A stretch of DNA of 64,000 nt, from NCBI GenBank assembly GCA_032154105.1, contig JALDYI010000002.1, forward strand, positions 95,237 to 159,236, given 5' to 3'. The notes below the pieces were generated by a model, which saw only the letters and a list, made by a program, of their open reading frames with translations, was not told the DNA's origin and made no database searches. Positions 41,090 through 49,747 of the stretch are shown piece by piece. Each line of letters begins with the position of its first letter. Positions within the stretch are counted from its first letter, which is position 1. This stretch comes from UBA6022 sp032154105. GTDB taxonomy: Bacteria > Patescibacteriota > Saccharimonadia > Saccharimonadales > Saccharimonadaceae. The translations under genes and the position numbers were made by a program.

Positions 41090-42112
41090 TTATTTCTGAT
41101 CTTTGGCTTGTGAGTTGCTGATAATTGGCAGTAATACAGTAAATGTCGTTGCGTGTTGAGGTGCACTACTGGCGCTGAGTTCACCGTTATGAATTTCAAC
41201 GATTTTTTTCGCCAGCGCGAGGCCGAGGCCGTAGCCATTCTTCCCATTTCCGGTTCGTGATGTGTCGGCACGGAAGAAACGATCAAAGATAAGTGGCAAT
41301 GCTTCGGCGCTAATGCCATCGCCGGTATTGATGACCTCAAGACAGGCTTTTTGCGCCCGCTTACCAACATGGATTGATACGAGTGAATCAGAGGGGCTGT
41401 ACTTGAGGGCGTTATCGATAAGAATAGTCGCCAGCTCTTCAATACTAGCTCGGTTGCCGATAATTGATGGTGCCGACTTGGCGGCGGTAAATGCAATACG
41501 CTCACCCGTCTTGTCGAACCGCTTTGCAATGCGGCGAACGGTGGCTTCGAGCGACAGCTCTTCTTTTTGGATATTATCGTAGTCAAGCCTAGAGAGCTGC
41601 AGTAGTGTCTGTGAAAGGCGCGATAGTTTATCGACTTCTTCGAGATTGCTCTCGAGCAGTTCGCGCATCTCTGTTTTTGCAAGCTTTGGGTCTCGCAGGG
41701 CAACTTCGAGCTCGGTTTTCATGACGGCAAGTGGTGTGCGTAGCTCGTGGCTGGCGTCACTTGTGAATCGTGACTGCGCCTCGTGCGCCTCTTCGATAGG
41801 CTGTAGTGTTCGTCTGGCAAGAACATAGCTGCCGATGCCTGCAGCAATAAGAATGACGACATTGATGTAGACAAGCGAAATAATAAGGTTTGTCGAGGCT
41901 TCATGAGCCTGGCTAGCTCGAATTGAACCCACGTCCAGTCCGGGAGGTGCGCGGAAACTATTCTGCCGTTGGATACCGGTTTGGAGCTCTTCAAGTCGAC
42001 GGTTTACCTCCGTAGAGGTAACCTGATAGATGATGACACTAAATAATAAACTGATGATCATAAGAATCATCAGGTACCAGGCGGTTAATTTTATAGTAGC
42101 CGATTGAAACAT
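41090..42112 (-). CDS. Sensor histidine kinase
   Basis: A 340-residue membrane kinase: helix 1 at about 8-28, a 35-residue external loop, helix 2 (LIISLVYINVVILIAAGIGSYVL), HisKA with the phospho-His in FTSDASHELRTPLAVMKTELE, and HATPase_c with N-box NALKYSP and G-box GKNGYGLGLALAKKI. It probably senses envelope stress or a drug and phosphorylates the response regulator encoded just upstream; the two genes share the TAATG stop/start. Confidence 0.93.
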   Translation of the reverse strand: MFQSATIKLTAWYLMILMIISLLFSVIIYQVTSTEVNRRLEELQTGIQRQNSFRAPPGLDVGSIRASQAHEASTNLIISLVYINVVILIAAGIGSYVLARRTLQPIEEAHEAQSRFTSDASHELRTPLAVMKTELEVALRDPKLAKTEMRELLESNLEEVDKLSRLSQTLLQLSRLDYDNIQKEELSLEATVRRIAKRFDKTGERIAFTAAKSAPSIIGNRASIEELATILIDNALKYSPSDSLVSIHVGKRAQKACLEVINTGDGISAEALPLIFDRFFRADTSRTGNGKNGYGLGLALAKKIVEIHNGELSASSAPQHATTFTVLLPIISNSQAKDQK

Positions 42113-42783
42113 TAGGCTTGTAGCTTGTACCCAAATCCACGCACGGTGTGAATGAGCGGCTTCTCAAAACCGACATCAATCTTGTTGCGCAAATATTTAA
42201 TATACACCTCGACGGTATTAGGGAGGATATCGGCATCATAATCCCAGACGTGCGCGATAATTGTATCTTTACTCAAAGGTCGGTCTTGGTTGCGGAGCAT
42301 ATATTCAAGCAGTCCGAATTCTTTACTTGTGAGTTGAATAGATTTCCCCGCTCTGGTGACGGAAAATGTGATGGTATCAAGCGAAAGATCACCGGCCGTT
42401 AGGATATTTTGTTGTTGCTCAACTGGCCGACGCAGGAGCGCGCGGACACGGGCGAGTAGCTCTTCAAGCGCGAAGGGCTTTACGAGGTAATCGTCTGCCC
42501 CACCGTCAAGCCCGGTTGTGCGGTCGTTGATACTGCCAAGCGCCGTCAGAAGAATGACTGGCGTGTGGATCTTTGCCTCGCGCATAGCTTTAACGATTGC
42601 GATACCGTCGTAATCGCCAGGCAGCATACGATCAATGATTGCTGCATCATACGGCTCTGTAGTCGCCATTGCGTATCCCTCGTCGCCATCGTAAACAACA
42701 TCGACCGCATAGCTCTCCTGCTCAAGTGCCCGCTTGAGGGCGCGGGCTATCTTGTGTTCGTCTTCGACAACAAGTATTCTCAT
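42112..42783 (-). CDS. OmpR/PhoB-family response regulator
   Basis: A 223-residue regulator: receiver domain (MRILVVEDEHKIARALKRAL, phospho-Asp in AAIIDRMLPGDYDG, Lys in YLVKPFALEELLARV) and winged-helix DNA-binding domain (LTSKEFGLLEYMLRN, VEVYIKYLRNKID, HTVRGFGYKL). First gene of a four-gene operon with kinase and MacB-like exporter; it probably controls that exporter. The ATG at 42783 is set by TATACT 8 nt upstream; the longer frame lies within the HxlR gene. Confidence 0.94.
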   Translation of the reverse strand: MRILVVEDEHKIARALKRALEQESYAVDVVYDGDEGYAMATTEPYDAAIIDRMLPGDYDGIAIVKAMREAKIHTPVILLTALGSINDRTTGLDGGADDYLVKPFALEELLARVRALLRRPVEQQQNILTAGDLSLDTITFSVTRAGKSIQLTSKEFGLLEYMLRNQDRPLSKDTIIAHVWDYDADILPNTVEVYIKYLRNKIDVGFEKPLIHTVRGFGYKLQA

Positions 42784-42791
42784 ACACTTAT

Positions 42792-42797
42792 AGTATA
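42792..42797 (-). promoter_or_regulatory. -10 box of response regulator operon
   Basis: TATACT on the minus strand, 8 nt before the ATG at 42783. Confidence 0.6.
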
Positions 42798-42817
42798 CGC
42801 CTATTCTGAGAGTTGAC

Positions 42818-43144
42818 TTAACAGTTGGTCGTTTCGGGGTAGGTCTGGCCCCATGCTTCCATGTCACGAAGTATAGGAATGAGGTCGAGTCCCTTTTCTG
42901 TCAGGCGATATTCACAACGAGCAGTTGATGAAGTTGGTGTTTTTTCGATAATGCCCTGCTCCTCAAGACTTGTGAGTCGTGCCGAAAGTGTACGAGGGTT
43001 AATGCCCCCGACAAGATCTTGAAGTTGGCAGAAGCGAACAGCTTCTTCATTTGCAAAAAAGCGTAAAAGCTGAGGCGTCCATTTGTCGCCGAGGATGTCG
43101 GTGGCTGCTCGAACGCAACCGATGGTCTTTTCTGCTACTGTCAT
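42818..43144 (-). CDS. HxlR-family transcription regulator
   Basis: A 108-residue winged-helix regulator of the HxlR/MarR-like group: Cys near the N-terminus (IGCVRAATDILGDKWTPQLL), HTH with LVGGINPRTLSARLTSLEEQG and wing TARCEYRLTEKGLDL. HxlR proteins often respond to electrophiles or oxidants through the N-terminal Cys. Start at ATG 43144. It is followed by the response regulator operon and preceded by an oxidase gene on the same strand. Confidence 0.92.
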   Translation of the reverse strand: MTVAEKTIGCVRAATDILGDKWTPQLLRFFANEEAVRFCQLQDLVGGINPRTLSARLTSLEEQGIIEKTPTSSTARCEYRLTEKGLDLIPILRDMEAWGQTYPETTNC

Positions 43145-43150
43145 AGTTCT

Positions 43151-43173
43151 TTCACTATACATTATCTAGTGAA
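43151..43173 (-). promoter_or_regulatory. Probable HxlR autoregulatory operator
   Basis: Perfect inverted repeat TTCACTA-N9-TAGTGAA that overlaps the -10 region (TATAGT) of the HxlR gene; binding would block its own transcription. Confidence 0.65.
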
Positions 43174-43197
43174 TTTTGTCAAAGTAGTCACAAGCAT

Positions 43198-44856
43198 CTA
43201 GACTGTCGCTTTACCGTCGCTTGCGCGGATATGTTCCATACTAAAGTCCCAGCTTGCGTCGGTCTTCTTGTGTGGGTTAAAGATGTACATTGGGTCGAAT
43301 ATCTCTTTTGTCTGACGGAAAAGATGGTAGATATCGTCGCCAAACATTGCCGGTAGCCACGGACCGCGCACCATGCCGTCGTTATGCTCGCCAGCGAGCG
43401 TACCGCCGTACTTCTTAATGATCGGAATAATTGCTCGCATGACAGGCTCGAGTTTGGCTTGCTCGCTCTTATCCTCGATATCCATCAGTGGAATGATGTG
43501 GAAGTTGCCGTCACCAAAATGGCCTGCAATCGTGGCCGGGAGCTTATAGTTGCGGATGATTTCGCGTATTTCTGGCAAGAACTTATGGATGTGGCGTGGC
43601 TGAACGGTCAGGTCGTCAATGAATGGCGACGCATATTTATCATGGACGCGGTTACGAAGTAGACTCAGGCTCGCTCGGCGGATATTCCAAAAGAGTGCGC
43701 TATCGGCATCGTCGTGTTCGACGGTTGTTTTCAGCTTAAAGTCTGCGAGGTCTTTCTTAAGCGCTGCGATTTTACTATCGATTTCGGCAATGGTTTCGCC
43801 GTCAAACTCGATCATCAGGACGACGCTCGGTAGATGGGCTCGGAAGCGAGCCGCTTGTGTAGCGAGCATGGCTTGCTGCTTAAGCCACTCTTTCGTGCCG
43901 AGCTGCTGGCGAAACGATTTGAAGTATTTGACACCAAGGCTGAAGGTCACATCGTCAAAGCCTTCGAACGTGACAGGGCGATGCTTCATGACGGTTTGAA
44001 CCACCTTCTCGAGCTTGGCTGGCTTGTCGACATATGCGACTAGGAGGCCGTTGTGCGGCGCCTTCTTGTGTGCCTGCATGATGATGTCCGTTACGATACC
44101 AAGGGTCCCCTGGCTGCCGGTGATAAGTCGAGTTAGGTCGAAGATACCTGTATCCCTATCCCATACACTCCAGAGATTGTAGCCCATTGAGTTTTTGCGG
44201 ACACGCGGCCGGGCATTCTTGATAAGGTCGTAGTTTGCCTCAATGAGTTCGTAGACCTTTCGGTACAATTCGCCTTCGAAATCACCCTGTTTGATTTTTT
44301 GAGCAAGCCCCCTTCTGTTTAGCGGGGCGACGGCGTACTCCTTACCATCGGCAAAGACTACTTTTAGTTCACGAACCGATTCTTCGGCATTGCCATAGTG
44401 TAGTGAGCGTTCCCCGCCTGAATTGTTGCCGACCATGCCTCCGATCGTGCACAGCGCACGGCTGGCAGGCACACAGCCAAGAAGATAGTCAGACTTGAGC
44501 ATCGCATCGATATCACGCATGTATACGCCGGGCTGGGCGTGTACAACGTTGCCGTCGAAGGGCTGGAGTGTGCTAAAGTGTCGCGTCATGTCGAGTATGA
44601 GTGAATTGCCAATGGCGCCGCCGGACATGTCAGTTCCTGCTCCACGAGGAGTGATGGAAAGCGCCGGATATTCGTGTTTCACCTTATTGACATGCTTTAC
44701 GAGTTTTTGAATGTCTTTACTGGTGTGAGGGAAAAGAATTGCCTCAGGGGTGAGCTCGTAGATACTCGCGTCATGACTATAGGCTGTTCGATCGGCCGAA
44801 GAGGTTGAAATTTCGCCGTCAAAAATAGCGCCTAGATCTGTCAGTAAACGTTGCAT
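43198..44856 (-). CDS. FAD-linked oxidase, GlcD/D-lactate dehydrogenase type
   Basis: A 552-residue flavoprotein that probably oxidises D-lactate, glycolate or another 2-hydroxy acid. FAD-binding PCMH domain at about 30-230 (ILFPHTSKDIQKLV, ITPRGAGTDMSGGAIGNSLI, VHAQPGVYMRDID, CTIGGMVGNNSGGERSLHYG), then the C-terminal oxidase domain with GHFGDGNFHIIPLMD and GGTLAGEHNDGMVRGPWL. There is no fused Fe-S domain. The electron acceptor is unknown. The ATG at 44856 has TATAGT 7 nt upstream. Confidence 0.9.
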   Translation of the reverse strand: MQRLLTDLGAIFDGEISTSSADRTAYSHDASIYELTPEAILFPHTSKDIQKLVKHVNKVKHEYPALSITPRGAGTDMSGGAIGNSLILDMTRHFSTLQPFDGNVVHAQPGVYMRDIDAMLKSDYLLGCVPASRALCTIGGMVGNNSGGERSLHYGNAEESVRELKVVFADGKEYAVAPLNRRGLAQKIKQGDFEGELYRKVYELIEANYDLIKNARPRVRKNSMGYNLWSVWDRDTGIFDLTRLITGSQGTLGIVTDIIMQAHKKAPHNGLLVAYVDKPAKLEKVVQTVMKHRPVTFEGFDDVTFSLGVKYFKSFRQQLGTKEWLKQQAMLATQAARFRAHLPSVVLMIEFDGETIAEIDSKIAALKKDLADFKLKTTVEHDDADSALFWNIRRASLSLLRNRVHDKYASPFIDDLTVQPRHIHKFLPEIREIIRNYKLPATIAGHFGDGNFHIIPLMDIEDKSEQAKLEPVMRAIIPIIKKYGGTLAGEHNDGMVRGPWLPAMFGDDIYHLFRQTKEIFDPMYIFNPHKKTDASWDFSMEHIRASDGKATV

Positions 44857-44863
44857 AGTCTCT

Positions 44864-44869
44864 ACTATA
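44864..44869 (-). promoter_or_regulatory. -10 box of FAD oxidase gene
   Basis: TATAGT on the minus strand, 7 nt before the ATG at 44856; divergent to the small-protein promoter. Confidence 0.55.
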
Positions 44870-44909
44870 GACCAGCCATAAGCATCTTGTCGAGCTCGAC
44901 GCACCAATG

Positions 44910-44915
44910 TATAGT
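44910..44915 (+). promoter_or_regulatory. -10 box of small membrane protein gene
   Basis: TATAGT, 6 nt before the ATG at 44922. Confidence 0.55.
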
Positions 44916-44921
44916 GGATAC

Positions 44922-45086
44922 ATGGTAAAGAAACAAGCAACAACTAAGAAGAATTTAAAGACGGCTAAGAAAACGACCCAATCGACCGAAAAGTTTCAGC
45001 CGACAATGATGACGATCGCAGTTTCATCTGTTGCCGTTATTAGTCTTTTCGTTCTCGCCTATCTAACGGCATCAAGCTCGCTCTAG
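44922..45086 (+). CDS. Small Lys-rich single-pass membrane protein
   Basis: A 54-residue protein (starts MVKKQATTKKNLKTAKKTT) with a basic N-terminal half and one membrane helix (IAVSSVAVISLFVLAYLTA). The promoter 6 nt before the ATG and the terminator 17 nt after the stop make it a one-gene unit. Function unknown. Confidence 0.65.
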   Translation: MVKKQATTKKNLKTAKKTTQSTEKFQPTMMTIAVSSVAVISLFVLAYLTASSSL

Positions 45087-45103
45087 GCAAAGAGTTCTAG
45101 TAT

Positions 45104-45133
45104 AAAAAAAGCGCCTTGTCAGGCGCTTTTTTT
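45104..45133. terminator. Bidirectional intrinsic terminator
   Basis: AAAAAAAGCGCCT / AGGCGCTTTTTTT perfect 13-bp stem with TGTC loop between convergent genes. Confidence 0.93.
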
Positions 45134-46345
45134 ATTCCCAAATATAGTTCGGAGTGAAAGTCTGTTTGAGTATTCGAGTGTGCCATAGCGGAAGATGCGT
45201 ACGGCCACATTGATAGCGAGGATACCAGAGACGGCGACAATGGCTAGTCCAATAATACCTTCGTGAAGCGGGAGTGTATTAAACCCGTTTCGGATGAGGA
45301 GCGCGAATGGCGCAGTGAACGGAAAGTATGTGAGCCCAGTGACGACAATACTACTAGCCGGAGACATGAGCAGTGGGAAGAACCAGAATGGCACAATCAT
45401 CAGTGTAATGGCGATACCAAAGAAGCCATTTGCTTCCTTCGCGGTTGGCATGGCCGCCCCGATAGCGACAAGCATGCCAGTAAAAAGAAGGAATCCCGAG
45501 ATGAGAACGGCCGCACCAAGTAGCATTGGCCAGAGATCGAACTGGATTGAGCCAAGGAAGCTGCTCATGTCGGGGATGTTGAAGGCCTCTTTACCGAGTA
45601 GGTAGACGAGAATTGCTGGAATGACGATAACGGAAATTTGTATGAATCCGAGAATGATCAGCGATGCGATCTTACCCATAATAAGCGCTTTTGAAGAGAT
45701 GCTTGTGAGAAGCATTTCCGTGACACGATTCTCCTTCTCTTCGGTAGTGCTGGTGAGCATCTGGCCACCGAGCAGGACGATGATGGCATAAAACACGATC
45801 AGGAATGTCATCGGGACGATCATGCGACCAATGATATTCGCCTCGTTGCCGTCTTCAAAGTTTGTCTGGGTTGTGCTTGCACCCCCAGTCACGACGGCAA
45901 GCAGCTGCGGTGATCCGACAGAGGCGATAGCGCTGGCTTTTATGAGCGACTGCGCAACCTCTGTGTATTTGCCGTTGTCGGTGAGTCCGTCGTTTTTATT
46001 ATAGACTTGGATTGGCTGCTTCGTAAGATCATTTGGGTAATAGAAGAATGCATCAATTTTTCCGATTCGAACATCATTGATCGCTGCTGTTTTATCGGTG
46101 GTGCGCGTTGCTTTTAACGTCGCGAGTGTCGTGTCGTTGATGATATTTGTCTCATCTTGAACGACCAGGCTGAATGGTTCGTTCCGCACTTCCTCTTCCC
46201 TGTTGAGGCTTGTTTTATTTGCAAAAAAGACGATAGCAAAGATGACGCCGGTCAGGGCTGGAATGGCGAGGATACTGAGCCAGAAGCTTGGCTTTTTGAG
46301 TGTTCGAATAAGCTCGAATCGTAGGACGGTACTAAAATTATGCAT
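45119..46345 (-). CDS. NatB-like ABC-2 permease
   Basis: A 408-residue ABC-2 exporter permease: first helix LSILAIPALTGVIFAIVFF, a large external domain (about 45-200), then a five-helix C-terminal bundle with EEKENRVTEMLLTSISSKALIMGK, the typical coupling helix of NatB/YhaP proteins. Substrate may be Na+ or a hydrophobic compound. The ATG at 46345 has GGAGG upstream and overlaps the 3' end of its ATPase gene by 8 bp. Confidence 0.9.
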   Translation of the reverse strand: MHNFSTVLRFELIRTLKKPSFWLSILAIPALTGVIFAIVFFANKTSLNREEEVRNEPFSLVVQDETNIINDTTLATLKATRTTDKTAAINDVRIGKIDAFFYYPNDLTKQPIQVYNKNDGLTDNGKYTEVAQSLIKASAIASVGSPQLLAVVTGGASTTQTNFEDGNEANIIGRMIVPMTFLIVFYAIIVLLGGQMLTSTTEEKENRVTEMLLTSISSKALIMGKIASLIILGFIQISVIVIPAILVYLLGKEAFNIPDMSSFLGSIQFDLWPMLLGAAVLISGFLLFTGMLVAIGAAMPTAKEANGFFGIAITLMIVPFWFFPLLMSPASSIVVTGLTYFPFTAPFALLIRNGFNTLPLHEGIIGLAIVAVSGILAINVAVRIFRYGTLEYSNRLSLRTIFGNKKSA

Positions 46346-47267
46346 GTTTTCCTCCAGCTTCTTCGCCGTAAATAGTAACAAAAATTTCATCGAGTGATGG
46401 GCGCTGGACGTCAAAGGTAGTGATCTTCAGGTCGCTTGACGACACGAGTTCGCGCAAGATCCGATCGGTCTGCGAGCTGTCTTTTGGTGTCAGCTCGGCG
46501 TATGATGTTTCATGCTTCGTAATATCATAAAGCGCGGGTCGTTTCGGGAGTGTTCCGGTAAAACGCACCATGATGCGTATGCCGCCAAAATCATCCTTGA
46601 TTTCGTCAATAGTGCCGTACATTTTCGCTCCGCCGTCTTTTAACAGTACGGCCCGTTGGCATAGTCGCTCGACTTCTTCCATCTGGTGAGTTACCATCAT
46701 GACACTAGCGCCTTTTTTGTTTTGCTCGTCAATGATATCCATCAGAAGTCGGCGATTCACCGGATCGAATCCTTTCGTTGGTTCATCGAGAATAAGCAGC
46801 TCAGGGTCGTTCATAATCGTAACGCCAAGTTGGATTTTTTGTTGTTGTCCACCCGAGAGTTTATCGAGTTTTGTCTTGGCCTTGTCGCTTAGTCCGACGC
46901 GCTCGAGATATGCAAGTGACCACTTGCGCGCTTGAGATCGTTTGATGCCTTTGAGCTGTCCAAAATACGTCATAACATCAATGACAGCTTCCTTCTTATA
47001 GAGCCCACGCTCTTCGGGCAGATAACCGAGTTTACCGGTCGACATTTTTGGATTAAACGGCTGACCGTCAATAAGTAGAGTGCCTCCGGTAGGTTCGTAG
47101 AGGCCAAGGAGTGCGCGAATAGTGGTGGTTTTACCGCTCCCATTACTACCCAGGAATCCAAATATCTCGCCGCGTCTTACATCAAAAGATAGGTCGTTGA
47201 TCACGGTTTTTTTGCCAAAGTCCATACGGAAATGGTCGATGCTAACAAGAGGTTCAGTTGTGCTCAT
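46338..47267 (-). CDS. NatA-like ABC ATPase
   Basis: A 309-residue ATPase of the NatA/DrrA group. Walker A FLGSNGSGKTTTIRALLGLY, LGYLPEERGLYKK Q-loop, signature DKLSGGQQQKIQLGVTI, Walker B LLILDEPTKGFDPVN, H-loop VTHQMEEVERL, and a C-terminal extension of about 90 residues typical of the group. Forms an exporter with the downstream permease. TGA-TAGACT lies 6 nt before the ATG. Confidence 0.93.
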   Translation of the reverse strand: MSTTEPLVSIDHFRMDFGKKTVINDLSFDVRRGEIFGFLGSNGSGKTTTIRALLGLYEPTGGTLLIDGQPFNPKMSTGKLGYLPEERGLYKKEAVIDVMTYFGQLKGIKRSQARKWSLAYLERVGLSDKAKTKLDKLSGGQQQKIQLGVTIMNDPELLILDEPTKGFDPVNRRLLMDIIDEQNKKGASVMMVTHQMEEVERLCQRAVLLKDGGAKMYGTIDEIKDDFGGIRIMVRFTGTLPKRPALYDITKHETSYAELTPKDSSQTDRILRELVSSSDLKITTFDVQRPSLDEIFVTIYGEEAGGKHA

Positions 47268-47273
47268 GTTTTT

Positions 47274-47279
47274 AGTCTA
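47274..47279 (-). promoter_or_regulatory. Extended -10 box of NatAB-like operon
   Basis: TGA-TAGACT on the minus strand, 6 nt before the ATG at 47267. Confidence 0.55.
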
Positions 47280-47315
47280 TCATAGGCGTTTATATCAGAC
47301 CAACCCTTCTCGTGA

Positions 47316-47321
47316 TAGACT
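47316..47321 (+). promoter_or_regulatory. Extended -10 box of tgt
   Basis: TGA-TAGACT, 7 nt before the ATG at 47329. Confidence 0.55.
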
Positions 47322-47328
47322 AGTAAGA

Positions 47329-48540
47329 ATGAAAAAAGACTTTCACTTTACATTGACCGACCGGTTGCCCGGCACGCATGCTCGTGCTGGTGTGATTCAT
47401 ACACCCCATGGTGACATCGAGACGCCAGCCTTTATTCCGGTTGGCACGCAGGCAACCTTGAAGGCACTTGTGCCCGAGCAACTTGCTGCTGTTGGTGCGC
47501 AGGCGATGCTTGCCAATGCCTACCACCTCTACCTTCGCCCTGGTTCTGAAATTATTGATCAGGCTGGCGGCCTCCATGCCTTTATGAACTGGGAAAAGCC
47601 AACCTTTACCGATAGTGGCGGGTTTCAGGTGATGAGCCTTGGGGTCGGGTTTAAGAAAGTGATTGATATGAGCGGTGATGTAGCCGAAAAGCCGCTCGCA
47701 AAGAAAGATAAACTGGCATGGATCGATGATGACGGCGTGACGTTTAAATCGCACCTCAATGGCAGTCAGCATCGTTTTAATCCTGAGGTGTCGATGAAGA
47801 TTCAGCACGAGCTTGGGGCTGACATCATCTTTGCGTTCGATGAGTTAACTACGCTTCATCATTCGTACGATTATCAAGTCGAGTCGCTCGACAGGCGGAC
47901 GCATCCATGGGCAGTTCGTAGCCTTGAGGCGCATCAGCAGCTGACTCAGGAGCGTGCTGATAAGCCGTATCAGGCACTGTATGGTGTTGTGCAAGGTGCT
48001 AATTATGAAGACCTGCGCCGAAAATCATCACGTTTTTTGGCTGATCTTGACTTTGATGGTTTTGGACTTGGCGGCGCCCTGACGAAAGAAAATATTGGCG
48101 AGATTGTCGGCTGGATGAGCGAAGAGCTACCCGAGGACAAGCCGCGCCATATGCTCGGTATTTCTGAGCCTGACGACATTTTTGATTGTATTGAGAATGG
48201 TGCTGACACATTTGACTGCGTCTCACCTGCTCGCGTAGGCCGAAACGGCGCGCTGTATCTTCCGACTGGCCGAGTCAATATCACCAATCGTCGCTTTCGT
48301 GATGATTTCACGCCACTAAATGCTGACTGTGATTGCTATACCTGTCAGAACTATACTCGCGCCTATCTTCACCACCTATTTAAAGCTGGCGAGATGCTGG
48401 CGAGTACACTGGCTACGATTCACAACCAGCGCTTCATCGTCAAACTGGTTGACGATATTCGAGCAAGTATTAAGGATGGCAGTTTCTTTGACTTTAAACA
48501 AGAATTCTTGGCTACTTATTATCATAAAGATGCCTTGTAG
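47329..48540 (+). CDS. tgt: Queuine/preQ1 tRNA-ribosyltransferase
   Basis: Exchanges guanine-34 of GUN-anticodon tRNAs for a queuosine precursor. The 403-residue TIM barrel has catalytic Asp in FTDSGGFQVMSLG, DIIFAFDELT, VGRNGALYLPTG and FDCVSPAR, and the zinc site CDCYTCQNYTRAYLHHLF with its His. Length is normal. No queuosine-biosynthesis gene is visible here, so the base may be scavenged from the host (inference). The ATG at 47329 is set by the -10 box; the longer frame runs back into natA. Confidence 0.95.
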   Translation: MKKDFHFTLTDRLPGTHARAGVIHTPHGDIETPAFIPVGTQATLKALVPEQLAAVGAQAMLANAYHLYLRPGSEIIDQAGGLHAFMNWEKPTFTDSGGFQVMSLGVGFKKVIDMSGDVAEKPLAKKDKLAWIDDDGVTFKSHLNGSQHRFNPEVSMKIQHELGADIIFAFDELTTLHHSYDYQVESLDRRTHPWAVRSLEAHQQLTQERADKPYQALYGVVQGANYEDLRRKSSRFLADLDFDGFGLGGALTKENIGEIVGWMSEELPEDKPRHMLGISEPDDIFDCIENGADTFDCVSPARVGRNGALYLPTGRVNITNRRFRDDFTPLNADCDCYTCQNYTRAYLHHLFKAGEMLASTLATIHNQRFIVKLVDDIRASIKDGSFFDFKQEFLATYYHKDAL

Positions 48541-48542
48541 CG

Positions 48543-48548
48543 TATAAT
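48543..48548 (+). promoter_or_regulatory. -10 box of AI-2E-family permease gene
   Basis: TATAAT, 7 nt before the ATG at 48556 and immediately after the tgt stop codon. Confidence 0.65.
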
Positions 48549-48555
48549 AACGGAT

Positions 48556-49695
48556 ATGAAAGTACGAATTGATATAGATACAAAGACCTTTGTCCGTTTT
48601 TGGCTTGTTGTGATCGGGTTTGCGCTCGCTCTCCTTGCTATTTATAGTGCCCGAACCGCACTTATTATTATTGGAGTAGCGCTATTTCTTGCGCTCGCTC
48701 TTAATGCTCCAGTGAGCCGAATCGCCAGGTATTTACCCGGTAAGAGTCGTGTTGGCGGTACGGCAATTGCTTTTGTTGTGGTTGTCGCATTGCTTTCTGC
48801 GGTCGTGACATTGGTGATTCCGCCAATCATCGAACAATCAGCTAAGTTTGCGCAGACAATCCCATCGATTGTTGATGACGCGGGCACCCGCTGGCAAGGC
48901 CTCAATTCTTTTATTGACAGTCATGGGCTGCGGCCGCAAGTCGATAGTGCACTAACGTCTATTAAGGACAACGCTTCTGGCTGGGCAGCGAACGCTGGCG
49001 GTACACTCCTTACGAGCGTTGGCTCACTCGCCTCAACGCTGACTGCGACACTGCTCGCACTCGTACTCGCCTTCTTGATGCTCGTCGAGGGGCCAATGTG
49101 GCTCAAGCGCCTTTGGGGTGTCTACAACGACCAAGACCGCATGGAGTATCACAAGAAGCTCCTTCAGCGTATGTACTCGGTTGTGACAGGCTATGTCACC
49201 GGACAATTAACAGTGTCGGCAATTGGCGCGGCTGCTGCCGGACTTGCGGTGTTCGTACTGAGCTTTATCTTCCCACAAGTGCCTGCTAACCTTGCAATGC
49301 CAACCGCGGCAATCACATTCGTCCTATCGCTTATTCCAATGTTTGGTGCCACGATCGGTGGTGCAATCGTCACTGTCTTACTTGCCTTTAATAGCCCGAC
49401 GGCCGCAGTTATTTATGTCATTTTCTTTGTGCTGTATCAGCAGATTGAAAATAACTTCATCTCTCCGCATATTCAGGCGAAGAAAATTGACTTATCTGCC
49501 CTTGCGGTACTTGCATCGGTAACGATCGGTCTTTACGTCTTCGGTGTGGCTGGTGGTATTATCGCCATCCCAATCGCCGGCTGTGTTCGTGTGCTTGTCG
49601 AAGACTACCTTGAGCGAGCCAAGAAGAATCGAACTGAGAGTGAGAAACCTCTTAATAAACTCGTAAAGAAAATCAAAGGTGAAACAGCCGCATAA
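48556..49695 (+). CDS. AI-2E-family (PF01594) membrane protein
   Basis: A 379-residue transporter-like protein with about eight helices: two at the N-terminus (about 12-55), one at 65-85, an extracytoplasmic helical part, then a C-terminal bundle with FVLSLIPMFGATIGGAIVTVL and the family segment YQQIENNFISPHIQAKKIDLSAL, where NNFISPHI is diagnostic. Members move diverse solutes (AI-2, Na+/H+); the substrate here is unknown. The C-terminal tail is Lys-rich. Confidence 0.9.
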   Translation: MKVRIDIDTKTFVRFWLVVIGFALALLAIYSARTALIIIGVALFLALALNAPVSRIARYLPGKSRVGGTAIAFVVVVALLSAVVTLVIPPIIEQSAKFAQTIPSIVDDAGTRWQGLNSFIDSHGLRPQVDSALTSIKDNASGWAANAGGTLLTSVGSLASTLTATLLALVLAFLMLVEGPMWLKRLWGVYNDQDRMEYHKKLLQRMYSVVTGYVTGQLTVSAIGAAAAGLAVFVLSFIFPQVPANLAMPTAAITFVLSLIPMFGATIGGAIVTVLLAFNSPTAAVIYVIFFVLYQQIENNFISPHIQAKKIDLSALAVLASVTIGLYVFGVAGGIIAIPIAGCVRVLVEDYLERAKKNRTESEKPLNKLVKKIKGETAA

Positions 49696-49714
49696 TGCTC
49701 GACTGAAGTACTAA

Positions 49715-49747
49715 TAAAATAACCCGCCGTCGTGGCGGGTTATTTTA
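49715..49747. terminator. Bidirectional intrinsic terminator
   Basis: TAAAATAACCCGCC / GGCGGGTTATTTTA perfect 14-bp stem with a 5-nt loop between convergent genes. Confidence 0.93.
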
